Shown: positions 15,907-24,321 of the stretch, piece by piece | Numbering within the stretch: the stretch's first letter is position 1 | How the letters are laid out: every line of letters starts with the position of its first letter | Origin: Elusimicrobiota bacterium | GTDB lineage: Bacteria > Elusimicrobiota > Elusimicrobia > UBA1565 > UBA9628 | NCBI GenBank assembly: GCA_027452025.1 | Contig: DAIDHI010000065.1 | Location: 1 to 64,000 of the forward strand | DNA: 64,000 bases | Direction of reading: 5' to 3' | Made by a program: the position numbers and the translations under genes | The notes under the pieces: generated by a model | Told to the model about the DNA's origin: nothing | The model's input: only the letters and a program-made list of their open reading frames with translations | Database searches by the model: none

Positions 15907-16644
15907 TCAGGCGATCAGACGGCCTCCGTCTACGGCGAGTTCCGCGCCGGTCATGAAATCGCCGTCCTCGAGCAGGAACAAGACGGCGCGCGCGACGTCC
16001 TGCGGGCTGCCCAGGCGCTTGACGATGGTGGCGCGCTCGACGGCTTGCCGCTCGGCGCGGCTCATGCCCTCGGGCAGCAGGACCGGCCCGGGCAAAACGG
16101 CGTTGACGAGGATTTCCGGGCCGAGGGCCTTCGCCAAGGCCTTGTTGAGGCACAAGAGCCCGGCCTTGGAAACGCAGTAAGGGATGTAGCCCGGATAAGG
16201 CCTGTGGGCGGCCCAATCGGCGATGTTGACGATTCGCCCGGCCCCCGCTTTGCGCATGTGGCGCGCCGCGGCCTGGGCGAGGAAGAAGGGGCCCTTGAGA
16301 TTGGCGTCGAGATGCGCGTCCCAATCGCGCTCGGTGACGCGGGCGAACTCTCGGCGCTCGTAGAGCGAGGCGTTGTTGACCAGCACGTCGAGGCGCCCGA
16401 GCGCGCCGGCGGCGGCGTCGGCCAGCCGGGACGCCTCGCGCGCTCGGGACAAGTCGGCCCGCAGCAAAACGCAGCGCGTCCCGAATCGCCGCCGCAGATC
16501 GCGCGCCAGCTCGTCGGCCTGCGCGCGCGAGCGGTGGTAGTGAAGGGCCAGGCACGCGCCGCGACCGGCCAGGGCGGCGGCGATGGTCCGGCCCACCCGC
16601 TTGGCCGCTCCGGTGACCAGCGCGGCCTTTCCCTCGAGGGTCAT
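15907..16644 (-). CDS. SDR, pteridine reductase (PTR1/FolM)-like
   Basis: The 245-residue classical short-chain dehydrogenase has a cofactor loop reading TGAAKRVGRTIA. An Arg/Lys-containing TGxxxRxG form is typical of pteridine reductases and of NADPH preference. NNAS (structural), the active-site Tyr/Lys in YIPYCVSKAG, and the C-terminal TGAELAVDGGRL are all present. The usual SDR Ser lies in the INIADWAAHR region, where Asp replaces it, as in PTR1-type enzymes. It likely reduces dihydropterins or dihydrofolate. It is coupled to the PTPS gene. Confidence 0.83.
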   Translation of the reverse strand: MTLEGKAALVTGAAKRVGRTIAAALAGRGACLALHYHRSRAQADELARDLRRRFGTRCVLLRADLSRAREASRLADAAAGALGRLDVLVNNASLYERREFARVTERDWDAHLDANLKGPFFLAQAAARHMRKAGAGRIVNIADWAAHRPYPGYIPYCVSKAGLLCLNKALAKALGPEILVNAVLPGPVLLPEGMSRAERQAVERATIVKRLGSPQDVARAVLFLLEDGDFMTGAELAVDGGRLIA

Positions 16645-17210
16645 TTTCGCTCCTCCCCGGCTCCGGCGGATTTTGGCGCGAGCCCTCCCATGAGATCCAG
16701 GCTGAGCTGCTGGGCGCGCTTCATCCTCCGGGCCATGAGCTTGAAATCGGCCGGGCGCGAGGAGCGCGCGTCGGCTTCCGCCTCGTTGAGCATCGTCTGC
16801 AGTTGGCGGTAGTCCCGCGCCTGCCGCGGCGAAAGGCGGCTGGTGAACATCGGATTATCGAGCAGCGGACGAAGGCCGTCGACGAGGGCGAGGCTGGCCT
16901 GCCGCAAGGCCGCCACCTGCGCGGCCGACGGCCCCGGCGCGGGCGTTGCCGCCGCCGGCTTGGCGGAAAGGATCAGGTCCAGGCCGGAAACGCGCGCCTG
17001 CGCGCTCGACAGCGCTTGAGCGAAGTCGGCCGGCAACGGCTGCTGCGACGGCACCGGCGCGGGCGGCCGGCTCAGGTCGGAAAAGCCCGGTTGCGCGCGC
17101 ACTTGGCGGATCATCGAGGTCGTCAGCCAGCTAGACAGCGCGCGGTAGCCAAGCCATGCGGCGGCGGCGATCGCGAGCGGGATCAAGGCGCGGCGAAGCA
17201 GGGCCATCAT
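16641..17210 (-). CDS. Hypothetical membrane-anchored protein
   Basis: The protein is 189 aa from ATG 17210. One N-terminal hydrophobic segment (ALIPLAIAAAAWLGYRAL) should anchor it, with the rest probably periplasmic. The middle is Pro/Ala-rich, and the C-terminal third is helical and charged (RQARDYRQLQTMLNEAEADAR, LMARRMKRAQQLSLDLMGG). I recognise no family. Its stop overlaps the SDR start by 4 nt, so it heads the operon that continues through the pterin genes. The start is ambiguous by one codon, because two ATGs are adjacent. Confidence 0.6.
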   Translation of the reverse strand: MMALLRRALIPLAIAAAAWLGYRALSSWLTTSMIRQVRAQPGFSDLSRPPAPVPSQQPLPADFAQALSSAQARVSGLDLILSAKPAAATPAPGPSAAQVAALRQASLALVDGLRPLLDNPMFTSRLSPRQARDYRQLQTMLNEAEADARSSRPADFKLMARRMKRAQQLSLDLMGGLAPKSAGAGEERK

Positions 17211-17249
17211 GGACCGGTCTTGCGAGGCTTTCCAGTATACCCAAAATAG

Positions 17250-17255
17250 TAGAAT
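17250..17255 (+). promoter_or_regulatory. TAGAAT -10 box 10 nt before kinase start
   Basis: TAGAAT lies 10 nt before the ATG at 17266. The opposite strand carries TATACT (17236-17231) about 20 nt before the ATG of the divergent gene at 17210, so the 55-bp intergenic space holds both promoters. Confidence 0.5.
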
Positions 17256-17265
17256 TTGTCGCAGC

Positions 17266-18696
17266 ATGCGCCTGAGCCACCGCCTGACCCTGGTGTTCTC
17301 CCTCTTCGGCCTCGCGATCGCGGGCGGCTTCCAATACACGCGCATCCGCAACCTGCGGGCGCAGAGCTACGTCGTCACGCGGGACATGGCCGACGGCACG
17401 GCCGCGGCCGTCCAGGCGCTGGTGGAAGACGAGTCCCGCGCGGGAGATTTTTCGACGATCGGCCGCAATCTGCAGAGAGTCATCCGCCGCACGGGCATCG
17501 CCACGATCGTGGTGCTCGACAAGAAGGGGCGGCGCCTCGTGGGCCGTTCCGACGACGTCGGGCTCACGACTCGTCAGCCCCACCCCGGCGTGCCGATCGA
17601 GTTGGTCGACGACGGCGTCTACGACGTGGAGAGGCCCGTGGACCTCGGTCCCCGGGGGCGGGGCGTCGTCGAGGTCGGGTTTCGCACCGACCGGCTCGAG
17701 GCGCGCCTGCGGCAAATCGGCGCCGAGGCCGTGCGCGAGGGCGCGATGGCGACGTTGGCCATCGGCTTTTTGGCCTGGTTCATCGGCATGTGGTTCGGGC
17801 GGCAACTCGAGCGCATCGTGCCCCGCATCGAGGCTCTGCCCAAGGATCCCGAGGCGTTTAGGCCCCTGCGCCTTCCCGCTTCGGCGGGAGACGAGGTGGC
17901 CCGTCTCGTCGCCGCCTTCAACCGCCTGGGCGCCTCGCTCAAAGCCGAGACCAGCCAGCGCCGGGAGCTGGAGCGCGAGCGGCGGGAGCTCTCGGCGATG
18001 CTCGTGCACGACCTCAAGACCCCGCTCACCGTCATCAGCTCGGGCATCACGCTCCTGCGCGAGCAGATGGGCGAGGCGGTCGTGCCCTCGCGAAGGGAGG
18101 CCGTCCCGGCTCGCGGCGCGCGCCGGACCTTCGAGCTTCTCGAGATGTCCACGCAGCGGCTGCGCCGGATGGTCGAGGACGTTATTCAGTTGGCGCGCCT
18201 GGAGGAAGTCTCGGGCTTGCGCGAGCGAGCGCCCGTCGACCTGGCGGCGATGGCCGCGGCCTGCGTCAAGGACTTCGAGCTGGTGTGCTCGGAGCGCGGC
18301 CAGAAGATCTCGGCGAGGCTTCCCAAAGGCGCGGTTCCGGAGGTCCCGGGCGACGCCGCGCTGCTGCGGCGGGTGCTCGACAACCTCGTGCACAACGCCG
18401 TCGAACACACGCCCTCCGGAGGCATGATTCGGGTCGCCGTGGCCGTCGAGGGCGCGCGCGTGCGCGTGAGCGTCTCGGACTCCGGCCCGGGCGTTCCGCC
18501 CGAGGCCAGGGCGGAGATCTTTCGGAAGTTCTTCCAAAAGGACGTCAAGCGCTACGTCGGCAACGTCGGGCTGGGCTTGGCTTTTTGCGAGAAGGTCGTG
18601 CTCAGGCACGACGGCGCGATCGGGATCGAGGACGCCAAGCCTCGGGGCGCGCGCTTCTACTTCGAGCTGCCCGCGACGCAGTCCGAGCTTCTCTGA
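17266..18696 (+). CDS. Orphan sensor histidine kinase
   Basis: The protein is 476 aa from ATG 17266; an in-frame extension to 17209 is less likely. The layout is a transmembrane helix (about 6-22), a periplasmic sensor of about 140 residues, a second helix (MATLAIGFLAWFIGMWFG), a HAMP-like linker (DEVARLVAAFNRL), HisKA (AMLVHDLKTPLTVISSGITL) and HATPase_c (DNLVHNAVEHTPSGG, DSGPGVP, GLGLAFCEKVV). No response regulator is adjacent. The last 95 bp overlap the end of the convergent maf gene. Confidence 0.88.
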   Translation: MRLSHRLTLVFSLFGLAIAGGFQYTRIRNLRAQSYVVTRDMADGTAAAVQALVEDESRAGDFSTIGRNLQRVIRRTGIATIVVLDKKGRRLVGRSDDVGLTTRQPHPGVPIELVDDGVYDVERPVDLGPRGRGVVEVGFRTDRLEARLRQIGAEAVREGAMATLAIGFLAWFIGMWFGRQLERIVPRIEALPKDPEAFRPLRLPASAGDEVARLVAAFNRLGASLKAETSQRRELERERRELSAMLVHDLKTPLTVISSGITLLREQMGEAVVPSRREAVPARGARRTFELLEMSTQRLRRMVEDVIQLARLEEVSGLRERAPVDLAAMAAACVKDFELVCSERGQKISARLPKGAVPEVPGDAALLRRVLDNLVHNAVEHTPSGGMIRVAVAVEGARVRVSVSDSGPGVPPEARAEIFRKFFQKDVKRYVGNVGLGLAFCEKVVLRHDGAIGIEDAKPRGARFYFELPATQSELL

Positions 18697-19258
18697 GCGC
18701 GCGGCGCAGCAGCCGGCCGCAGGCCTCCACCGGCAGTCCGATGACGTTGTCGAAGTCCCCTTCCACGCGCTCGATGAACGGATCGTCGCGGTCCTGAACG
18801 GCGTAGGCCCCGGCCTTGTCCATGTGCTTGCCGGCGAGGGCGGCGAGCCGCTCTTGCGGCAGACGGCGCGCGAGCACGCGGCTGCCGACCGCCGTCGACC
18901 ATATCCTCGAGCCGCCGTCGATCGCCACGGCCGCTCCCGTGTAGACCCTCTGCCAGCGGCCATTGAGCAGCCGCAGGATGCGCAGCGAGTCGGCCGGATT
19001 CCGAGGCTTGCCTAAGATCCGGCCTCGGCAGACGACGAGCGTGTCGGCGCCCAGGACGATGGCCCCGGGATGCCGCCGGGCGACGGCCTTGGCCTTTCGG
19101 CGGGCCAGGAGAACGACGAGCTTTCGCGGATCGCGCTCGGCGCTGCGCTCGCCGACGCGGCTGGGCACGATCCGGAAGGGGATGCGCAGCTTCTTGAGCA
19201 GCGTCCGCCTCTGCGGCGAGCCGGAGGCGAGGATCAGAGGTCGGAGTAGTCGCCCCAT
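18602..19258 (-). CDS. maf: Maf-family nucleotide pyrophosphatase
   Basis: The protein is 218 aa. The family motifs are LASGSPQRRTLLKKL at the N-terminus, ARRKAKAVA, VLGADTLVV with the catalytic Asp, GKPRNPADSLRILRLLNGR, and DKAGAYAVQ...FIERVEGDFDNVIGLPVE near the end. Maf proteins hydrolyse dTTP/UTP or modified nucleotides as house-cleaning enzymes. The protein is about 20-25 residues longer than usual. The extra basic tail is read antisense through the end of the histidine kinase gene, which suggests an ancestral stop was lost. It overlaps the flavin reductase gene by 25 nt. Confidence 0.88.
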   Translation of the reverse strand: MGRLLRPLILASGSPQRRTLLKKLRIPFRIVPSRVGERSAERDPRKLVVLLARRKAKAVARRHPGAIVLGADTLVVCRGRILGKPRNPADSLRILRLLNGRWQRVYTGAAVAIDGGSRIWSTAVGSRVLARRLPQERLAALAGKHMDKAGAYAVQDRDDPFIERVEGDFDNVIGLPVEACGRLLRRALREARTASRAARSRSARPEAWRPRSRSRRRA

Positions 19259-19950
19259 CGCTCGTGATGAATGCTCGCTTGCGGCACGCCGGCGCCGCTC
19301 AGCGCCTTGGACATGTCGGCGATGAGCGCCTGCGGCCCGCAGATGTAGAAGAGGCATTCGCGGAAATCCGGGACTTCGCGGCGCACGACGCCGAGGTCGA
19401 TGCGGCCGCGAGGGCCCGTCCATTCTTGAGGAGGCCGCGTCAGCGTGACGAAGACGCGCATGCCGGCGGCGCGGAACCTCTGGAGGTCGCGGCCGTAGAG
19501 CAGGTCCTCGGGAGTCTTGGCCGAGTAGAGGATGACGACGCGATCGGCGCGGCCCTCCTCGACGGCGAGGCGGCCCATGGAGCGAAACGGCGTCAGCCCG
19601 GTCCCGCCTGAGATGAGGACGGCGCGGCGCGGAGCGTCTCGCCAGTGCCATTTGCCGAGCGGGCCTTTCACCATGAGTTTCTGGCCCGCCTTGAGAGCGA
19701 AGAGCCGGCTCGTGAACGCCCCGACGTTGCCGAGGCTGATTTCGATGTAGCCGCGCTCTCGCGGGGAAGTCGAGATGGAGTAGGCGCGCGACACCGCCGG
19801 GTCGTCCTCGAAATGGAGCATGACCCACATGCCGGGAATGAAGGTGAAGGACGGCGGCACCTTGAGCCTGAAGGTCTTGACCTTGGGGCTTTCGTCGTAG
19901 ACGGCCAGGATTTCGGAGGCGAACGCCCGCGCGGAGGCGGAAGGCGTCAC
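19234..19950 (-). CDS. FAD/NAD(P)H-binding oxidoreductase (ferredoxin reductase-like)
   Basis: The 238-residue FNR-fold protein has an FAD-binding barrel with the RAYSISTSP motif and GNVGAFTSRL. The NAD(P)-binding domain has ISGGTGLTPFRSM and the CGPQALIADM motif near the C-terminus. It has no [2Fe-2S] ferredoxin domain, so it must pair with a separate electron acceptor, which is not identified here. It is the middle of a tightly packed run; its start overlaps the cutA stop by 4 nt. Confidence 0.85.
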   Translation of the reverse strand: MTPSASARAFASEILAVYDESPKVKTFRLKVPPSFTFIPGMWVMLHFEDDPAVSRAYSISTSPRERGYIEISLGNVGAFTSRLFALKAGQKLMVKGPLGKWHWRDAPRRAVLISGGTGLTPFRSMGRLAVEEGRADRVVILYSAKTPEDLLYGRDLQRFRAAGMRVFVTLTRPPQEWTGPRGRIDLGVVRREVPDFRECLFYICGPQALIADMSKALSGAGVPQASIHHERWGDYSDL

Positions 19951-20264
19951 CGGGTATTCTCCGCGATCCAGTCGAGATAGGGCTTGTCCCCCTCCAGGAT
20001 CGGCAGGGCGACGATCTCCGGGACCTTGGCGGGGTGGTGCTTGCGCACCAGCGAGGCGAGCTCGGGGAGGCGCTCGGCCCGCGTCTTGACGAGCAGGAGC
20101 AGTTCGGAGTCCCGGTGGAGCGCGCCTTCCCAGACGTAGTGCGAGGAGACGCCGCCGACGATATTGACGCAGGCGGCCAGACGCTCGGCGACGAGAAGGC
20201 GGGCGAGATTGTCGGCGGTGTCTTGGTCCGGAGCCGTGATCAGGACGACGCGCAGCTCGTTCAC
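19947..20264 (-). CDS. cutA: CutA1 divalent-ion tolerance protein family
   Basis: The protein is 105 aa from GTG 20264. That start was chosen because GTGA overlaps the PAP2 stop; an ATG six codons earlier (20282) is possible. The CutA features are VVLITAPDQDTADNLARLLVAERLAACVNI, SSHYVWEGALHRDSELLLLVKT, and HPAKVPEIVALPILEGDKPYLDWI. CutA forms trimers like PII proteins. Its exact role is unsettled, although metal tolerance was the first reported phenotype. Confidence 0.9.
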   Translation of the reverse strand: MNELRVVLITAPDQDTADNLARLLVAERLAACVNIVGGVSSHYVWEGALHRDSELLLLVKTRAERLPELASLVRKHHPAKVPEIVALPILEGDKPYLDWIAENTR

Positions 20265-20779
20265 CGGACGCGCCGCTTCCAAACGCGGCCCATGGCCAGG
20301 CCGCAGGCGACGCCGATGAGCAAGCCCCCGGCGACGTCGGACGGGAAGTGCGCGCCCACGTAAATGCGCGACACCGCCGTCAGCGCCGCGGCCGGCAGGA
20401 GCCAGGCGCCGACCGGCGGATCGCCGATCATCAGCGCGCAGGCGGCGGAAAACGCGCGCGCCGTGTGGCCCGAAGGGAATCCCCGGTAAAGCTCGGGCTT
20501 GCCGAGGACCCTGACTTGTCCGGGCCCGAGGGCGGCGAGGGGCCGCAAGGTGTTGAAGACGAACTTCAGCGGCTCAGCGACGGCCATGGCCAGCACGATC
20601 GCCGCGGCCAGCAGCGACGCGTTGCGGAAAAAACGCGCGCGGTTCCGGAAGTAGAGGACGGCGGCGACGGTCAGCAGCAGGACGACGGGATTGGCCCAGA
20701 TGGTGGCGGCGCGCATGACGGGGTCGAGCCATGGGCGCGCCCAGCCCTGGTTGACGGCCAAGAAAAGCCGCCGGTCCAT
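20261..20779 (-). CDS. PAP2-superfamily membrane phosphatase
   Basis: The 172-residue protein has about five membrane segments and the full PAP2 signature: KFVFNTLRP (Kx6RP), PSGHT, and SRIYVGAHFPSDVAGG (SRx5Hx3D). Such enzymes dephosphorylate phosphatidic acid, undecaprenyl pyrophosphate or lipid A; the substrate is not decidable. Its ATG shares one base with the stop codon of the pyruvate kinase gene, so translation is coupled. Confidence 0.88.
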   Translation of the reverse strand: MDRRLFLAVNQGWARPWLDPVMRAATIWANPVVLLLTVAAVLYFRNRARFFRNASLLAAAIVLAMAVAEPLKFVFNTLRPLAALGPGQVRVLGKPELYRGFPSGHTARAFSAACALMIGDPPVGAWLLPAAALTAVSRIYVGAHFPSDVAGGLLIGVACGLAMGRVWKRRVR

Positions 20780-22245
20780 CAGCGGTAGGTGTGCGAGCCG
20801 ATGACCTGAATCTTGAGCATGTTCGAGGCCTTGTGCTTGGCCGTGCCGCCGGCCGTGATCAGGACGGTCTGGCCCGGCTTGACGAGGCCCTTCTTGAGCA
20901 GGATGCGCTCGCCCATCGCGAGCATGGCGTCCGTGGCTTTGCCGAGCGGGCAGATGACCGGTGTGACTCCCCAGTAGAGCGACAGCTGGTTGAAGGTGGA
21001 CTGCAGGGGCGTCAGCGCGTAGATCGGGGCGTTGGGGCGGAACTTCGACATCACGCGCGCCGACCAGCCGGTGAGGGTGTAGACGACGACGGCCTGCGCT
21101 CCGGTGACGTCGCAGGCGTCGTGCGCGGCGCGCGCCAGGGCGTGGGCAAAGCCCGTCTCCTTGGTGTCGACCAGGCCCTTGGGGATGTGGTTGTACTTGA
21201 AGGGAGACGCCTCGGCCTTGCGGATGATGTCCGACATGATCGTCACGGCTTCGATCGGGTATTGGCCGACGGCCGTCTCGCCGGAGAGCATGACGACGTC
21301 CGCCCCGTCGTAGATCGCGTTGGCGACGTCGGAGGCCTCGGCGCGGGTGGGGCTTGAGTGAGTGATCATGGACTCGAGCATCTGGGTCGCCACGATGCAG
21401 ATCTTGCCGGCCTCGTTGGCCTTGCGCACCAGCTGCTTCTGGGCCGCCGGCACGTCGGCGGGCGAGAGCTCCACGGCGAGGTCTCCGCGAGCCACCATGA
21501 TGCCGTCGGCCGCGTCGAGGATCGGGTGGATGCGTATCAGGGCCAGGGGATGCTCGATCTTGGCGATGACCCGCATCTGGGAGCCCGCCGCCTGGATCAT
21601 GCGGCGCGCGCGCAGGATATCGTCCGGGCTGCGCACGAACGAGAGCGCGACGTGGCTCAGGCCGAGCTTGAGGCCGGCCTGCAGGTCCTTGATGTCCTTG
21701 GCCGTCAGCGCCGGCAGGTCGATGTCGGCGCCGGGCAGGTTGATGCCCTTGTGTTCCTTGAGCAGGCCTCCGACGGCGACCTCGCATTGGACCTCGCTTT
21801 TGCGCGTCTTGACCACGTGCAAGACGATCGTCCCATCGTCGAGCAGGATCTGGGAGCCTTTCGACACCGTCTGCGGGAGCTTGCTGAAGTTGGTGGAGAT
21901 CTCCTCCTCGGTCCCGGGGACGTCGAAGGTGACGATCTTGAGGGGCGCCCCTTTGCGAAGCGCGACCGGCTCGCCGTTGCGAAGCCGGCCCACGCGCAGG
22001 CGCGGGCCCTGCAGGTCCATGACGATGGACGCGGGGATGCGGGCTTTCTGCGCGGTGCTGCGGATGAGCTGCACGGTGTGGGCCAACTCCGTCATGGAGG
22101 CGTGCGAGCAGTTGAGGCGGAAGGCGTTGACGCCGACCTCCTGGAGACTCTTGAGCACGTCGGGCTTGGCCGAGGCGGGGCCCACCGTGGCCAGGATCTT
22201 CGTCATTTTGGGACGGCTGGTTTCTTTGGCTTCGAGCGCGATCAT
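20779..22245 (-). CDS. pyk: Pyruvate kinase
   Basis: The 488-residue protein is normal for the family. It converts phosphoenolpyruvate and ADP to pyruvate and ATP in the last step of glycolysis. Motifs are TKILATVGPASA at the N-terminus, RLNCSHAS, MDLQGPRLRVGRL, the catalytic Lys/Mg region AKIEHPLALI and MVARGDLAVELSP, then CIVATQMLESMITHSSPTRAEASDVANAIYDG. A typical C-terminal domain follows. In RxNxSH, Cys takes one common variable position. The start lies 3 nt after the mtnA stop, in the same operon. Confidence 0.95.
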   Translation of the reverse strand: MIALEAKETSRPKMTKILATVGPASAKPDVLKSLQEVGVNAFRLNCSHASMTELAHTVQLIRSTAQKARIPASIVMDLQGPRLRVGRLRNGEPVALRKGAPLKIVTFDVPGTEEEISTNFSKLPQTVSKGSQILLDDGTIVLHVVKTRKSEVQCEVAVGGLLKEHKGINLPGADIDLPALTAKDIKDLQAGLKLGLSHVALSFVRSPDDILRARRMIQAAGSQMRVIAKIEHPLALIRIHPILDAADGIMVARGDLAVELSPADVPAAQKQLVRKANEAGKICIVATQMLESMITHSSPTRAEASDVANAIYDGADVVMLSGETAVGQYPIEAVTIMSDIIRKAEASPFKYNHIPKGLVDTKETGFAHALARAAHDACDVTGAQAVVVYTLTGWSARVMSKFRPNAPIYALTPLQSTFNQLSLYWGVTPVICPLGKATDAMLAMGERILLKKGLVKPGQTVLITAGGTAKHKASNMLKIQVIGSHTYR

Positions 22246-22248
22246 GGA

Positions 22249-23271
22249 TTATCCTAGGACCTTTTTGAGATGCCGGCCGTCGACGGGCCGGACGATCCCC
22301 CGCTCCGTGACGATGGCGGTCACGAGGTCGTGAGGGGTGACGTCGAAAGCGAAGTGATGGGCGCGGGCGCCTTTCGGGGCGATCGGCCTGCCGAAGATCT
22401 CCACGACTTCCTTGGCGCTGCGCTCCTCGATGGGTATCAAGTCCCCCCGCGCGCAGTCCAGATCCACGGTCGTAGCCGGAGCCACGACGTAAAACGGGAT
22501 GCCGTGGTGCCGGGCCAAAATCGCCAGGCCGTAGGTGCCGATCTTGTTGCAGACGTCGGCGTTGGCCGCGATGCGGTCGCTGCCGACGATCACGGCGTCG
22601 ATTCGGCCGGTCTTCATCAGATGGGCCGCCATGTTGTCGGTGATCAGAGTGGCCGGCACCCGGCCCCGCATGAGCTCCCAGAGGGTCAAGCGGCTGCCCT
22701 GGAGGTAGGGACGCGTCTCGCAAGGGTAGGCGTGGGACACCTTGCCGAGGTAATGGGCGTAGCGAATCATGCCCACGGCGGTGCCCAAGCCCGAGGTCGC
22801 CAGGGCGCCGGCGTTGCAGTGCGTGATGACCCGCGATCCTCTCTTGAGCAGGCTCGCGCCGAGGCGGGCCATCGTCTGGTTGGCGCGCAGGTCGGTCTCG
22901 AAGTAACGCTGCGCGGCGGCGGCCATGGCCATCGGGCGATCGCCGTTTGCGCGCTTGGCAGCTTCGAGCATGTATTGGACGGCGTTGGCCAGATTGACGG
23001 CGGTGGGGCGCGCCGCGAGCAGAGTCTTGGCCGCGCGGGAGAGGTCCTCGCCGCGCCGGGCGGCCAGGGCCATGCCGTAGGCCGCGGCGCAGCCGATGAG
23101 CGGCGCGCCCCGCAGCACCATGGCGCGGGTGGCGTCGGCCACGTCCTGAGCGCTTCGGCAGTCGACGTAGCGCAGGCGCCGCGGCAGCAGGCGCTGGTCC
23201 AGGACGCGCAGGCGGTCGCCCCGCCAGTCGATGTGTCTGACGGCGTCTTTTAAAGGGAAACGATAGGACAT
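22249..23271 (-). CDS. mtnA: S-methyl-5-thioribose-1-phosphate isomerase
   Basis: The 340-residue protein has eIF2B-like MtnA features. They include an N-terminal RLLPRRLRYVDC region, MVLRGAPLIGCAAAYGMALA, the catalytic Cys in THCNAGALATSGLG, and the catalytic Asp in VGSDRIAANADVCNKIGTY. It isomerises the aldose to 5-methylthioribulose-1-phosphate in the methionine salvage pathway. Other salvage genes are not in the window. It stands immediately before pyk and is separated from yggU by a 77-nt gap with a hairpin. Confidence 0.94.
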   Translation of the reverse strand: MSYRFPLKDAVRHIDWRGDRLRVLDQRLLPRRLRYVDCRSAQDVADATRAMVLRGAPLIGCAAAYGMALAARRGEDLSRAAKTLLAARPTAVNLANAVQYMLEAAKRANGDRPMAMAAAAQRYFETDLRANQTMARLGASLLKRGSRVITHCNAGALATSGLGTAVGMIRYAHYLGKVSHAYPCETRPYLQGSRLTLWELMRGRVPATLITDNMAAHLMKTGRIDAVIVGSDRIAANADVCNKIGTYGLAILARHHGIPFYVVAPATTVDLDCARGDLIPIEERSAKEVVEIFGRPIAPKGARAHHFAFDVTPHDLVTAIVTERGIVRPVDGRHLKKVLG

Positions 23272-23288
23272 TGGGAAAAATTTCCCGC

Positions 23289-23320
23289 CCTGCCGCCGCC
23301 AATTTCTTGGAGGCGGCAGG
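23289..23320 (-). terminator. Hairpin between yggU and mtnA
   Basis: A perfect 9-bp stem (CCTGCCGCC at 23289-23297 with GGCGGCAGG at 23312-23320) and a 14-nt loop lie downstream of yggU on the minus strand. AAATTTTTCCC follows shortly before the mtnA ATG. It could be a partial terminator or an RNA-stability element in the mtnA leader. Confidence 0.45.
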
Positions 23321-23348
23321 ACGGGTATGGGAGGCTGATGGGACAGCC

Positions 23349-23612
23349 TTACGGAATGGATTCCATCACGCGCTTGAGCTGCTCCTCAGTGCGGCCGACG
23401 ATCTCCACGGTCTTCTCGCGACCGTTGGCTCCACGGAGGATGTTCACCTTGCGCGACGGAACCTCGAAGAACTCGGCCAGATAGTTCTTCAGGGCGTTGT
23501 TCGCCTTCTCGTCGATGGCGGGGGCAGTGACCTTGACTCTCAGGACGCTGCCGATGCGGCTGACGACCTCGTTGTCAGGGGCGTTGGGGATCACCCGGAC
23601 CTTTACGATCAT
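23349..23612 (-). CDS. yggU: DUF167/YggU-family protein
   Basis: The 87-residue protein fits the small alpha/beta DUF167 family: VKVRVIPNAPDNEVV at the N-terminus, LRVKVTAPAIDEKANNALKNYLAEFF in the middle, and ILRGANGREKTVEIVG. It is commonly found next to yggS, as here, where it is 24 nt downstream. The molecular function is not known. Confidence 0.9.
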   Translation of the reverse strand: MIVKVRVIPNAPDNEVVSRIGSVLRVKVTAPAIDEKANNALKNYLAEFFEVPSRKVNILRGANGREKTVEIVGRTEEQLKRVMESIP

Positions 23613-23636
23613 GTGTGCCCTCCCTCAGTTGCTGGT

Positions 23637-24311
23637 TCACGAAAAAAGCGCGGTTCCGACCCGGATGTGAGTGGCTCCTTCCTCCACGGCGATCTCCAAG
23701 TCCCGGCTCATGCCCATCGACAACTCGGCGTCGGGACGGTCGGAGAAAAATTGTTGGTGCAGCCGGCGCAGGCTCCGGAAATAAGGCCTCACGGCTTCCA
23801 GGGGCTCGACGTTTGGCGCGATGCCCATGAGCCCGCGGACCTCGAGATGAGGGTAGGCGGCCAGCGCTTTGAGCAGGGCTTCCAGATTTTCCGGCGCGAC
23901 GCCGGACTGCGTCTGGCGCTCGCTGAGCTTGACTTGAGCGAGGACGGGTAGACGGCGCTTCTCGCCGGCCAACGCCCTTTCGAGGGCCTCGGCGGTGCGC
24001 TCCGCGTCGATGGAATCGATGCGGTCGAAGGCTTCTACGGCCTTCCTGGCCTTGTTGGTTTGGAGGTGTCCGATGAGCCGCCAGCGGACCTTGCCCGCCA
24101 GGGCTCCCAGCTGTTCCTTTTTGGACAGGGCGTCCTGGACCCGGCTTTCCCCCACCTCGTCCACGGCTCCGGATTCCAGGAGCCTGCGCACGTCTTCAGG
24201 CGCGGCGTACTTTGTCACTGCGATGAGCCGGACTCCGTTCGGGTCTCTGCCGGCTCGCAATGCCGCCGCGCTTGCGCGGAAGCGTATTTTCTCTATATTG
24301 TCAAGGATCAC
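23637..24311 (-). CDS. yggS: YggS/PLPBP-family PLP homeostasis protein
   Basis: The protein is about 224 aa from GTG 24311. It binds PLP on a TIM barrel and balances vitamin B6 and amino-acid pools. Motifs are LIAVTKYAAPEDV (PLP-binding Lys), VGESRVQDALSKKEQL, WRLIGHLQTNKAR, LMGIAPN, and ELSMGMSRDLEIAVEEGATHIRVGTALF. Longer frames to ATG 24323 or 24386 exist. However, the TATAAT box overlaps ATG 24323, so GTG 24311, 10 nt further on, fits a transcript start better. Confidence 0.88.
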   Translation of the reverse strand: MILDNIEKIRFRASAAALRAGRDPNGVRLIAVTKYAAPEDVRRLLESGAVDEVGESRVQDALSKKEQLGALAGKVRWRLIGHLQTNKARKAVEAFDRIDSIDAERTAEALERALAGEKRRLPVLAQVKLSERQTQSGVAPENLEALLKALAAYPHLEVRGLMGIAPNVEPLEAVRPYFRSLRRLHQQFFSDRPDAELSMGMSRDLEIAVEEGATHIRVGTALFS

Positions 24312-24321
24312 CGAACGAGTC

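Noticed and set aside
20261-23302. 1013-residue minus-strand frame covering mtnA, pyk and PAP2
   Set aside because: Only its end encodes a real protein (PAP2 from 20779). The rest is an alternate frame of mtnA and pyk.
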